Of a stretch of 64,000 nt of DNA, positions 53,784-61,957 are shown in pieces. How positions within the stretch are numbered: the stretch's first letter is position 1; every line of letters begins with the position of its first letter. The notes under the pieces were generated by a model. It did not search any database, was not told the DNA's origin, and was given only the letters and a program-made list of their open reading frames with translations. The stretch covers positions 310,001 to 374,000 of the forward strand of contig NZ_FNOH01000005.1 of assembly GCF_900106535.1 (NCBI RefSeq). The letters run 5' to 3'. The position numbers were made by a program, and so were the translations under genes. Source of the DNA: Myxococcus xanthus. GTDB taxonomy: Bacteria > Myxococcota > Myxococcia > Myxococcales > Myxococcaceae.

Positions 53784-53996
53784 ATGGCGGACGTAGCGGC
53801 GCACATCACCGGCACGGTGTGGAAGATTGAGGTTCAGGTCGGCCAGCAGGTCAACGCGGGCGACACGCTCGTCATCCTCGAATCCATGAAGATGGAGATG
53901 CCCGTGGAGGCAGAGGATGGCGGGACGGTGAAGGAGATTCGGGTGAAGGAGGCGCAGTCGGTCAACGAGGGCGATGTCCTCGTGGTGCTCGGCTAG
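53784..53996 (+). CDS. Single-domain biotin carboxyl carrier protein
   Basis: Only 70 residues: a bare biotinyl domain with the ESMKMEM motif (biotinylated Lys36). It lacks the N-terminal part of E. coli AccB and resembles the TB7.3-type small biotin proteins of actinobacteria. GAGGAGG precedes ATG 53784. Third partner gene follows two bases after its stop. Confidence 0.93.
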   Translation: MADVAAHITGTVWKIEVQVGQQVNAGDTLVILESMKMEMPVEAEDGGTVKEIRVKEAQSVNEGDVLVVLG

Positions 53997-53998
53997 CA

Positions 53999-54781
53999 GT
54001 GGAGCCCGTCGTCGCGACAGGTGCTTCGCTGAACGTCGAGGACCGCGACGACGGGGTCCGGGTGTTGACGCTGTCCAACCCGGCTCGCCGCAACGCGCTC
54101 GATGACGGCCTTCTGGCGCGGCTGGACGCGGCGCTGGAGCCCGCCCCGCATGTGCGCGCCTTGCTGGTGCGCGGCGCGGGCGGGGCTTTCTGTTCCGGCT
54201 ATGACTTGACGCACCTGGGCCCGCCGGGCGCGGGCGGACGGCTGCCGGATGACTTGCTGGTGGAGTGCCTGTTGAAGCTGGAGTCCCATCCCGCGCCCAG
54301 TGTGGCGCTGGTGGAGGGCGCGGCGGTGGGCGCCGGCTTCGACCTGGCGGCCTCGTGCGACTTCCGCATTGGCACGCCCAACGCCGTCTTCCTCATGCCC
54401 CCAGCGAAGCTGGGCATCGTCTACTCCCCGGAGGGGCTGGCCCGTGCCGCGCGGCTGGTGGGCGTGGCGCGCGCCAAGCAGCTCTTCCTCGCGGCGCGGA
54501 AGCTGAGCGCGCGGGAGGCGCTGGAGTGGGGGCTGTTGGATGACTGCCTGGCGGACGCGGAGACGCGCGCGCTGGCGCTGTGCGCCACCCTGGCCGGCCA
54601 TGCACCGCTGGCGGTGTCGGGGATGAAGGAGTCCTTCGGGCGCCTGGCTCGGGCCCCGTTGGAGGAGGCGGACCGGGCGCGGCTGCGCGGCTTGCGCGCG
54701 GCGGCCTTCGGGAGCGAGGACGCGAAGGAGGGGCGGGCGGCCTTCCTTGAAAAGCGCCCGCCCCGCTTCTCCGGCCGCTAG
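53999..54781 (+). CDS. Crotonase-family protein, possibly an acyl-CoA decarboxylase
   Basis: 260 residues, crotonase fold. GAFCSGYDL and VEGAAVGAGFDLAASCDFRI give the oxyanion hole. The two hydratase glutamates are missing: the first is Asp in GFDL, and the second position, PE in hydratases, is PA in PPAKLGIVYSPEG. That segment resembles methylmalonyl/ethylmalonyl-CoA decarboxylases (GVPYN-type with conserved Tyr). GTG 53999, two bases after the biotin carrier gene. A decarboxylase beside a carboxylase could remove side products; this is inference. Confidence 0.85.
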   Translation: MEPVVATGASLNVEDRDDGVRVLTLSNPARRNALDDGLLARLDAALEPAPHVRALLVRGAGGAFCSGYDLTHLGPPGAGGRLPDDLLVECLLKLESHPAPSVALVEGAAVGAGFDLAASCDFRIGTPNAVFLMPPAKLGIVYSPEGLARAARLVGVARAKQLFLAARKLSAREALEWGLLDDCLADAETRALALCATLAGHAPLAVSGMKESFGRLARAPLEEADRARLRGLRAAAFGSEDAKEGRAAFLEKRPPRFSGR

Positions 54782-54815
54782 TCAGGGCGGCCGGCGGGGC
54801 ACTGCCACGGCGACA

Positions 54816-55409
54816 TCAGGTATCGCCGAAGAGCTCGCCCATGCGCAGTTGCAGGGCCGAGGCAATCTTGTACAGCGAGGAGATGGAGGCGGAGGACTCC
54901 GCGCGCTCAATCTGCGACAGCAGCGACACCGACAGGCCCGTGCGCCGCGCCAGTTGCTTGAGCGTGAGCTCCTGCGTCTTGCGTGCGTCGCGGATGGTGC
55001 GGCCAATGGCGCGGTGCAGGTCCGCCTCCGGGTCCTGGGACAAGCCCTTCTTCTGGAGGGCGTTGCGGACCGCGGTGATGAACTGCTCCGGCTCCATGGG
55101 CTTCTTGACGTAGTCGGAAGCCTGCGCCTTGAGCGAGGCCACCGCCGTGTCCACCGTGGGGTACGCGGTGGCGACGATGACGGCCACGTCCGTGTCGTAC
55201 TTGCGAATCTGCTCCAGCACCTCGGTGCCCGACATCTGCGGCATCATCATGTCGAGGATGACGAGGTGGAAGTCGGAGCCCCGGAGGATTTCCACCGTCT
55301 GGGTGGGGTCCGTCGTGGTCACGACCTCGTAGCCTTCACGGGTCAGGACCAGCTTGAGGTAGTCGCAGTTGTCCTGCTCATCATCAACTACCAGGATGCG
55401 AATCTGCAC
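54816..55409 (-). CDS. Response regulator with C-terminal XRE-type HTH
   Basis: 197 residues. REC domain with VVDDEQDN, phosphoacceptor Asp53 (VILDMMMPQMSG) and the YVKKPMEPEQF lysine; then an XRE/Cro helix-turn-helix (LTLKQLARRTGLSVSLLSQI). GTG 55409 with GAGGAG five bases upstream is a clear start. It lies 74 bases downstream of the FHA gene on the same strand. No histidine kinase is adjacent. Confidence 0.9.
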   Translation of the reverse strand: MQIRILVVDDEQDNCDYLKLVLTREGYEVVTTTDPTQTVEILRGSDFHLVILDMMMPQMSGTEVLEQIRKYDTDVAVIVATAYPTVDTAVASLKAQASDYVKKPMEPEQFITAVRNALQKKGLSQDPEADLHRAIGRTIRDARKTQELTLKQLARRTGLSVSLLSQIERAESSASISSLYKIASALQLRMGELFGDT

Positions 55410-55483
55410 AGCGTCTCCTCGCTGCAGTTCAGTGCCATGGGACCGGAATACCCCCGGGGGGCGAGGGTGATTCCGGCAGACCA

Positions 55484-57208
55484 CTACTTCTTGGGATTCT
55501 CGTAACTCTCGACCAAACCCTTCACGCGCTCGTAGTACGCGTGATTGGGCGCAAGTTCCAGGAATCGCTTGTAGTGAACCGCGCCCTTCTCGGGCTGGTT
55601 GTCATTCGCGTAGGCGGACCCGAGGTAGAGGTGGCACTCGGCGCGGGTGGGTTCCAACTCGAGGCACTTGTTCAGCTGCTCGATGGCCTGCCGGTAGCGC
55701 AGACCCTTGATGTGCTCGAAGCCGTCCGCCTGGGCCTTGGCCGCCGCGGACTGCGCGGCGGGCGGCGCCTTCTCCGTGCCGGAGGAGGGAACCGCGGCGG
55801 GCGGAGCTGCCTTCTTCCGGGCCTCGGCGACCTGTGTCTTCAGCGCCGCGTACTCCTTGGCGAACGCCTTGGTGGCGGCGCTCTCGCGCAAGGCTTCCTC
55901 GGCCTCCGGCAGCTTGCCGTCGCCCAGGGCGTTGCGGACGTCATCGAGCCGCCGCTTCATCAACTGCTCGGCGCGCGCCTCGTCGAGCCGGGTCTCCACG
56001 TCACGGGGGCGCTGGCCGTTGGCATCCTTGATGCGCTCCAGCGCGTCCACGGCCGTGTCGAAGTCACGCGCCGCAATCGCCTTGTCAGCAACCGCGCGCT
56101 GCTCCTCCATGGAGGGGCCACGTGGGGGCGGAGGCGTTTCAGGCGTCTGCGCCGCCGCGGCTGCCGTCGTGGGCGGGGTGTCGTTGGCCGCGGCCTGTTC
56201 CTCGATGGCCGGCGGCGGATCCTCGTCCAGAGGGGGCGTGGGCGTGTGCGCGATGACGGGGGGCGCCGTCGGCTGGGTGCCCTGCTGGTTCATGTACCAG
56301 AAGGCTCCGCCGCCTCCGCCGAGCAGCAGGGCCGCGAGGCTCGCCACCAGGGGCAGCTTCGAGCGCGAGCCACCACCCGCGGCCACGTCGTCCGACGCGT
56401 CACCGGCGCTGACGAAGCGCAGCTTCACGTGCCCCAGTTCGATGATGTCACCGGTGGCGAGCGTGGCCTGTGCGTAGCTCTCACCGTTGACCGTCATCCC
56501 GTTGGCGGACTGCATGTCGATGACGCGCCACTCGCCTGCGTCCTCGCGGACGAGCTTGGCGTGGGTGCGCGACAGCGACCGATGATCCAAGGTGATGTCG
56601 TTGTCGTCGGTGCGGCCGATCCGCAGCTCCGTGCGGATGCAGGCGAACTCCTGGCCCTTGAGCTCGTCCGGAGACAGCACGAGCAGGCGGGGAGCGTCCT
56701 CGGCAGGCACGTCCAGCACCTTGCGCGGCCGATCCGCCTCCACCTGGTCCAACCGGATGATGGAGGTGGAGTGACGGCGCGCGTCCGCGGCGCTGAGGGA
56801 GGGCGGGGTGTGCTCGCTCTCCTCCGGCTCGTCGTCGTCGGAGTCGTCCTCCTCCGGCTCGGGCTCCGGCCGGCGGGCGGGCACTTTGGTGGTGATGGGG
56901 CCTACGGCATTGGCCGCGCCCTCCGCTTGGAGCGCGAGGTCGTAGTCGCCAATCTGGACCAGGTCACCCTCTTTCAGGGGCGACTGACCCGCGATTCGCT
57001 CGCCGTTGATCCGGGTGCCGTTATAGCTCCCCAGGTCTTCCACTACGACGTGGCCATTGAGTCGCACCAATCGTGCGTGACGGCGAGACACATTCCGTTC
57101 CGTCAGGCGGATGGTGTTTCCCTCCTGACGGCCGATGGTGATCTCGTCACGCACGAAAGGAACAACGGTCTTGCGCCCCTCGTCGTCTTCGATGATGAGC
57201 TTCAGCAC
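55484..57208 (-). CDS. Twin FHA-domain membrane protein with TPR repeats
   Basis: 574 residues. FHA 1 (about 3-95; IGRQEGNTIRLTERNVSRRH and GSYNGTRIN) and FHA 2 (about 165-265; IGRTDDNDITLDHRSLSRTH and SANGMTVNG) should bind phosphothreonine peptides. One membrane helix (LPLVASLAALLLGGGGGAFWY) leads to a Pro-rich linker, a coiled region and C-terminal TPR-like helices (ECHLYLGSAYANDNQPEKGA). GTG 57208 starts exactly at FHA 1. Likely links Ser/Thr kinase signals to an envelope complex; divergent from the rhomboid gene, 51 bases apart. Confidence 0.9.
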   Translation of the reverse strand: MLKLIIEDDEGRKTVVPFVRDEITIGRQEGNTIRLTERNVSRRHARLVRLNGHVVVEDLGSYNGTRINGERIAGQSPLKEGDLVQIGDYDLALQAEGAANAVGPITTKVPARRPEPEPEEDDSDDDEPEESEHTPPSLSAADARRHSTSIIRLDQVEADRPRKVLDVPAEDAPRLLVLSPDELKGQEFACIRTELRIGRTDDNDITLDHRSLSRTHAKLVREDAGEWRVIDMQSANGMTVNGESYAQATLATGDIIELGHVKLRFVSAGDASDDVAAGGGSRSKLPLVASLAALLLGGGGGAFWYMNQQGTQPTAPPVIAHTPTPPLDEDPPPAIEEQAAANDTPPTTAAAAAQTPETPPPPRGPSMEEQRAVADKAIAARDFDTAVDALERIKDANGQRPRDVETRLDEARAEQLMKRRLDDVRNALGDGKLPEAEEALRESAATKAFAKEYAALKTQVAEARKKAAPPAAVPSSGTEKAPPAAQSAAAKAQADGFEHIKGLRYRQAIEQLNKCLELEPTRAECHLYLGSAYANDNQPEKGAVHYKRFLELAPNHAYYERVKGLVESYENPKK

Positions 57209-57259
57209 GGGTCCGATCCGCGTACAGTCATAGCAGAACGGCCTTTCCCTGTACAAGCC

Positions 57260-58870
57260 ATGTATCCCCCTCAAAAGACACGACTTTCTCCCGAGGAAGA
57301 GGGGCAGCCGAGGCTGTTGTCCATCGGTCAATCGGCCGGTGGAATGCGACTTGGGGGGGCGCCCTGGCTCACGTTGATCCTCGCCACCGTGCTGGTGGGT
57401 ATCCACGGCGCGGCGCGAGCCGCGGGGCCGGTGGGGCTGGACACCCTGCTGCGGTGGGGCGCGAAGGCGGGGCCTCTGGTGGTGGACGCGGGCCAGGTCT
57501 GGCGGCTCGTCACCGCCCACTTCCTGCACCGGGACTTCCCCCACCTGGCGCTCAATGTCCTGGTGCTGTTGGCGGCGGGAAGCGGCCTGGAGCGCCTGTG
57601 CCGACGCCGGGACTACGCAGCGCTGCTGGTGGCGGCGGGGCTGGCCACCATGGCGGGCTCGCTCGGCAGCTCCGGGGGCGTGAGCGTGGGGGCTTCTGGG
57701 CTCGTGTATGCCTGTGTGGGTGCGCTGCTTGTCCTGGGCCGGCGTCACCGGGCGAAGCTGCCGGCGCGGTGGATGTCCAGCGAGGCCGCGGTGCCCACGG
57801 TGCTCGTCTTCCTATGGATGGGGTGGACGTCGGTAGGCGTGGACAACGCGGGGCACCTGGGCGGTTTGCTCGCGGGGCTGCTGGCCGGCGTCTTCCTGGA
57901 GCCGCGCTGGCACCCGGACACGGGCTGGCTGCGCCCGGTGGGGATGGTGGTGGCGGCGGTGGTGGTGACGGGGGGCGTGGTTGCGGAGCGCTCCGTCTGG
58001 CGCATGGAGCGGGATGACGGCTTTGGCCTCTCCGTGGCCCTGCCGCGCGACTGGCGGGGCGACGTGGACGGGCAGGGCCGGCGGGCCTTCTCCAACGGAC
58101 TGCCGGGGCGTGGCCGCGCGACCTTCTCGGCGGAGGCCATCGAGGCGGGGGAGCCAGGAGACGGCTCGGTCCAGGCGCGGCAGTTCCAGCAGGAGGTGCT
58201 GGTTCAGGGCGCTCCGAGCCCCGAGGGGCGGACGCTGAAGGTGACGGAGCCGGTGGCGGCGCGCGTGGGCGGGCGGAGCGCGCAGCGGCTGCATGCGGAG
58301 TTGGAGGGGCCAGGGGGGCCCACTCACCTGATGGCGCTCTTCGTGCCACGGGGGGAGTGGGTGTACCGGCTGGTGTTCACCTGGCCCGCGGCGTACCCCG
58401 CCTATCGCGAGGTGGTGGACCGGATGGTGGCGGAGGTCCGCTTCGACGAGCCGTCCGTCCTACGCGAGGCGCGGGCTAGAGCGCTGCTCGTTCCGGGGGC
58501 GCCGGGACCGTTGCGCGCATTGGGCGGAGTGCTGCGCCGCCTGGGCCTTCCCAAGGAAGCAGTGGCGCCGTTGAGCGAGTCCGTGCGGTTGGCGCCCGCT
58601 CATGTGGAGACGCGTGTCGAACTGGCGCGCGCGTTCCTGGAGGCATCGCGCGTGGAGGAAGGGTGTCACGCCGCCGCGGAGGCGCGGGTGTACGGGCCTT
58701 GGGACACGGGCGCGTTGGAGGCGGGTGTGCGCTGTGAGCTGTCACGCGGCAACGTCGAGCGGGCCCTGGAGCGCCTGGTGGAAGCGCGCCGGGTGGACCC
58801 TCAGGATGCCCGACTGCGCGCGGCGGAACTCGCGCTGCGGACGGTGCTGGAGGCTGCGCCGCATCGCTGA
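57260..58870 (+). CDS. Rhomboid-family intramembrane serine protease with C-terminal TPR-like region
   Basis: 536 residues. Rhomboid core of six or so helices with VTAHFLHRDFPHLALNVLVL, the catalytic GASG (Ser146) and NAGHLGG (His199), so the dyad is intact. Then a last helix, a soluble domain (about 260-410) and TPR-like repeats (LGLPKEAVAPLSESVRLAPA). ATG 57260 is the only plausible start; the reading frame is open far upstream on the shadow of the FHA gene. Substrates unknown. Confidence 0.88.
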   Translation: MYPPQKTRLSPEEEGQPRLLSIGQSAGGMRLGGAPWLTLILATVLVGIHGAARAAGPVGLDTLLRWGAKAGPLVVDAGQVWRLVTAHFLHRDFPHLALNVLVLLAAGSGLERLCRRRDYAALLVAAGLATMAGSLGSSGGVSVGASGLVYACVGALLVLGRRHRAKLPARWMSSEAAVPTVLVFLWMGWTSVGVDNAGHLGGLLAGLLAGVFLEPRWHPDTGWLRPVGMVVAAVVVTGGVVAERSVWRMERDDGFGLSVALPRDWRGDVDGQGRRAFSNGLPGRGRATFSAEAIEAGEPGDGSVQARQFQQEVLVQGAPSPEGRTLKVTEPVAARVGGRSAQRLHAELEGPGGPTHLMALFVPRGEWVYRLVFTWPAAYPAYREVVDRMVAEVRFDEPSVLREARARALLVPGAPGPLRALGGVLRRLGLPKEAVAPLSESVRLAPAHVETRVELARAFLEASRVEEGCHAAAEARVYGPWDTGALEAGVRCELSRGNVERALERLVEARRVDPQDARLRAAELALRTVLEAAPHR

Positions 58871-58884
58871 AACCCAGGTCGGAA

Positions 58885-58933
58885 AATGTAGGCGAAACTC
58901 CTGAGAATCGTCGCAGATAACCCCAATGTAGGC
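58885..58933 (+). repeat. Direct repeat AATGTAGGC, 40 bp apart
   Basis: AATGTAGGC at 58885-58893 and 58925-58933 in the 90-base gap before the 183-residue hypothetical gene. May be part of its promoter; no standard -35/-10 pair seen. Confidence 0.35.
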
Positions 58934-58960
58934 CGAAGGCACACGCAGAGGGGGGACACC

Positions 58961-59512
58961 ATGACGAGGATTTTTGGAAAGCCGACTGTTTCGCCCAGCA
59001 AGCCGCCCATCAATCTGGGCGCCACCGGGGTGGAAATCGGGGACCGGACCGTCAACGCACTTCAGCTTGGAGCGACCGGCGCGAAGAGCGTGGGAGGCAA
59101 GAGCGGGACACCGGAGCAGGTCCAGACGCCGCCGCACTCGGTGATGAGCCAGGTGGGCAGCATGTCCGGCACGGCGAACAACGCCATCAACGTGGCGGAC
59201 ACCTTCGAGTCGGGCGTCCGCGTCATCAAGGATGGGCTGCAGGGCAACATGCCTTCGTCGATGCCCTCGACGACCGTCGCGAAGACGGTGGGCAAGGCCG
59301 TGCCGTTCCTGAACGTCTTCAGCACGCTGTCCTCGTTGTCCAACACGCGGGACGTGTTCACCAACCCGACGTCCACGCCGTCGCAGAAGGCGCACGCGGT
59401 CATCGACTCGGCGACCTCTGTTCTCTCCGCGGTGCCTTACCCGCCTGTGGCGCTGGGGGCGACGCTCGTGAACGTGTTGAACGGCGCCGTCACGCCGACA
59501 GAGCCGAAGTGA
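58961..59512 (+). CDS. Hypothetical protein, 183 aa
   Basis: AGAGGGGGGACACC precedes ATG 58961. No signal peptide; rich in Ser, Thr, Val and Gly, with a mildly hydrophobic C-terminal half (SSLSNTRDVF, SATSVLSAVPYPPVALGATL). The N-terminus (FGKPTVSPSKPPINLGATG) is low in complexity, as in some exported or effector-like myxobacterial proteins. No family recognised. Confidence 0.72.
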   Translation: MTRIFGKPTVSPSKPPINLGATGVEIGDRTVNALQLGATGAKSVGGKSGTPEQVQTPPHSVMSQVGSMSGTANNAINVADTFESGVRVIKDGLQGNMPSSMPSTTVAKTVGKAVPFLNVFSTLSSLSNTRDVFTNPTSTPSQKAHAVIDSATSVLSAVPYPPVALGATLVNVLNGAVTPTEPK

Positions 59513-59521
59513 GCCAGCGCT

Positions 59522-59545
59522 GGGCGCTCCTTGGGGGGAGCGCCC
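59522..59545 (+). terminator. Hairpin after the 183-residue hypothetical gene
   Basis: Perfect 9-bp inverted repeat GGGCGCTCC / GGAGCGCCC with a six-base loop, ten bases after the stop. No T-run. It lies between convergent genes, so it may serve both. Confidence 0.65.
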
Positions 59546-59594
59546 GAGCGACAGGCTTCAGTCTTCGTCCTTGAGCAGGAAGTCGTTGTTCGCA

Positions 59595-60473
59595 TCATCG
59601 GGCGCCGAAAACTCGGACCGCGAGCCCGACGTTCGCGGTCCACTCACTGCGCCGGTCCAGCCCCGCGTCCCGGTGGACATAGGCCCCGCTCACCTGGAGC
59701 ACCACGGGTTGGTCCGCCACCGCGAGCACGACGCGCTCCAGGCCCACGTCCGTCCTGGCGCGGAAGTGCAGCCCTCGCTCGATTCCGATGCTCCAGCCCG
59801 CGAGCCCCGATGCTCGCAGGGCCCACAGTCCGTCCCGTGACTCCACGCCCGCGTCGAACATCAGCTCGGTGAAGGGCGCCACCGTGTGCGAGACGCCCTC
59901 CCGGGAACGCCGCACCGCGTGCCCGGCGACGGGCCCCACGCCGAACCACACCCGCTCCGTCTCCGCGCGCATCGGGTCCAGCAGCAGGCCCAGCCGTCCC
60001 GTTTCCAAGGTCCAACCGGGGCCCTCCCAGACGCGGCGCTCCAGGTGTCCCAGTCGCAGCGCCACCGTCACGTCGAAGGGGAAGGGAATGCGCGCTGGCC
60101 GCGCCGTGGGCACCAGGATGAAGCCTTCCTCCAGGTGCCGGCGCAGCGTCCCGTCATACGCCGTGAAGGTGAGACCACGCTGCTCTCCATCCCACGCCTC
60201 CAGACCGAGCAGGCGGTGGTTGTTGAACCAGGGTGAGCCCTTGCTCCGGCTGCTGCGTCCGCTTCGGATGTGCACGCCCGTGCGCACGGCCTGCGCCATC
60301 GCCGAGCCGCTGAGCCGCGTGTGCATGCCCACCACGAAGCCGTCGCCAGGGTCGAAGCAGATGGGGTAGCGCTCACCGCGTTCGTCCAGGGCCACGCAGG
60401 CGTCGTCATCGGGCACGCCCCGCGGCATGTCCGCGGCAGTGGCCAGCAGCAGCGCCAGTCCGAGCATCAGCAT
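59595..60473 (-). CDS. Exported, probably beta-barrel protein (paralogue of upstream gene)
   Basis: 292 residues with a signal peptide (MLMLGLALLLATAA). The mature part alternates polar and hydrophobic residues as in an outer-membrane barrel and ends in VRVFGAR. The C-terminal part (VVLAVADQPVVLQVSGAY ... SEWTANVGLAVRV) matches the upstream gene (VIILAINDQPLSLLVDGR ... WEWSASAGLRFSL), so the two are diverged paralogues. Starts six bases after that gene's stop. Function unknown. Confidence 0.78.
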   Translation of the reverse strand: MLMLGLALLLATAADMPRGVPDDDACVALDERGERYPICFDPGDGFVVGMHTRLSGSAMAQAVRTGVHIRSGRSSRSKGSPWFNNHRLLGLEAWDGEQRGLTFTAYDGTLRRHLEEGFILVPTARPARIPFPFDVTVALRLGHLERRVWEGPGWTLETGRLGLLLDPMRAETERVWFGVGPVAGHAVRRSREGVSHTVAPFTELMFDAGVESRDGLWALRASGLAGWSIGIERGLHFRARTDVGLERVVLAVADQPVVLQVSGAYVHRDAGLDRRSEWTANVGLAVRVFGAR

Positions 60474-60479
60474 GGAGGC

Positions 60480-61691
60480 CTACTCCTTCACGGACGTGGC
60501 CATGGGCGCGGAGCGGCGCGCGGGAGCCCAGAGGGAGAAGCGCAGGCCCGCGGACGCGGACCATTCCCACTGCTCGGGGACGCCCGCGATGTCGCCACGC
60601 TTCATGCCGCGGCCATCCACGAGCAGGCTCAACGGCTGGTCGTTGATGGCCAGGATGATGACCTCGTAGCCGGCCTGGAGCCGCAGCCGCTCCGGCCTCA
60701 GCGGGCGGCCCACGACGGCCGGGGCCAGCAACACTTTCTCCGCCTCCACTCCCAGCCGCAGGTGGTGGAAGCCGTCCTGGTCCAGCGTCAGGTCTGCTTC
60801 GAGCGCCGCGCCAGGGACGAAGGTGTTGAAGCCATTCGCGTAGTCCCGCTCGAAGGATGGACCGGCGCGCACGCGCACGTAGGACACCAGGTCCTTCGAA
60901 TGCCACAGGTCCACCGTGGCGTGGAGCGTGCCCCAGGTGAGGAAGCGCCCCACTTCTCCGCCGCGTTCGAGCTCCTCCACGCGGAGCGTCTCCATCCACA
61001 AGCCCAGGTTGAGGTGGAGGTCATGCCGCCGCGGCTTGCCGAAGAAGGTCGTCACGCGGAAGAGCGGGTCGTCGCGCTCGACGCTGAAGTCGTAACGCGC
61101 CGCCGTCAGGTCGAGCGAGGGCACGCCCAGGTGCAGCTCCGTCTCCAGGAAGCGGAGCCGGTGCAGCCGCTTCCCCCGGTGGGACGGTGCCTCCACCGCG
61201 ATGCCGAAGTCGGCGCGCATGCGACCCTGCACCTGGCCGTCATGCCACAGAGGCGCCCATGCGCCTCCGAGCCAGACGCGCCGGTTCAGGTCGAAGTTGA
61301 ACTGCATCACCCGCCCGCGCTCGTCGCGGTACCAGCCGGGTGGGGCCGCCGCGCGGGCCGGCTCCATTCGATAACCCTTCACCCGCTCCGCTGTTTCCTC
61401 ATCGAACGCGATGGAGCAGGTCGTCACCCGCGCTTGCAGCCGGTCCGTCTCCACGCCCTCGGCGTCCAGCTCCCTCAACGGGGACACCCGGCACGCCTGG
61501 GCGGTGTCGTCACACTGGGCCCGCCACTCGCCGGAGGGAACGTTATTCGTCGGTGGCAGCCGCAAGCACACCGTGGGGGCGTGCCACGCCTGGGCTGGAA
61601 GCGGGGTGGTGGGCGGCTGAAGGACGGGGGCCTCGTTCCCTGGCTGCGCGAGCAAGAGGGCGCAAGCCAGGGACACTGCGGGGGCGAGCAT
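60480..61691 (-). CDS. Exported, probably beta-barrel protein
   Basis: 403 residues; signal peptide MLAPAVSLACALLLAQPG. A Cys-containing N-terminal segment (VCLRLPP, AQCDDTAQACRVSP) precedes a series of amphipathic strands and an aromatic/charged C-terminus. GAGGAG lies five bases before ATG 61691. First gene of a two-gene unit with its paralogue. Possibly a surface assembly or transport component. Confidence 0.78.
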   Translation of the reverse strand: MLAPAVSLACALLLAQPGNEAPVLQPPTTPLPAQAWHAPTVCLRLPPTNNVPSGEWRAQCDDTAQACRVSPLRELDAEGVETDRLQARVTTCSIAFDEETAERVKGYRMEPARAAAPPGWYRDERGRVMQFNFDLNRRVWLGGAWAPLWHDGQVQGRMRADFGIAVEAPSHRGKRLHRLRFLETELHLGVPSLDLTAARYDFSVERDDPLFRVTTFFGKPRRHDLHLNLGLWMETLRVEELERGGEVGRFLTWGTLHATVDLWHSKDLVSYVRVRAGPSFERDYANGFNTFVPGAALEADLTLDQDGFHHLRLGVEAEKVLLAPAVVGRPLRPERLRLQAGYEVIILAINDQPLSLLVDGRGMKRGDIAGVPEQWEWSASAGLRFSLWAPARRSAPMATSVKE

Positions 61692-61957
61692 GATGTCTCC
61701 TCGGCGGCCATTTCCCGTCGGCCTCGGGAAGCACCGCCGGCCCCGGGCGTTTCAAGCGCCGTGCCTCTGCCAAGGAGCCATGCTTTCGCGGGGTTGGCGC
61801 CCCTGTCGTGTACATCTCCCTGCACAGCGGCGCGCAGTCTGGCTCACGGCGGAGGCCGTTGGCGGTGGTCGACCGGAGGGGGCCGCGGGGATATAACGCC
61901 GCGTCCTGCCGAGGGTGGGCCGCCCACCGCCCGGAACGACTCAAGGAGCTTCAGTCC

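Noticed and set aside
55541..57259. Upstream in-frame extension of the rhomboid gene by 573 codons
   Set aside because: This stretch is the antisense of the twin-FHA gene; the rhomboid fold begins right after ATG 57260.
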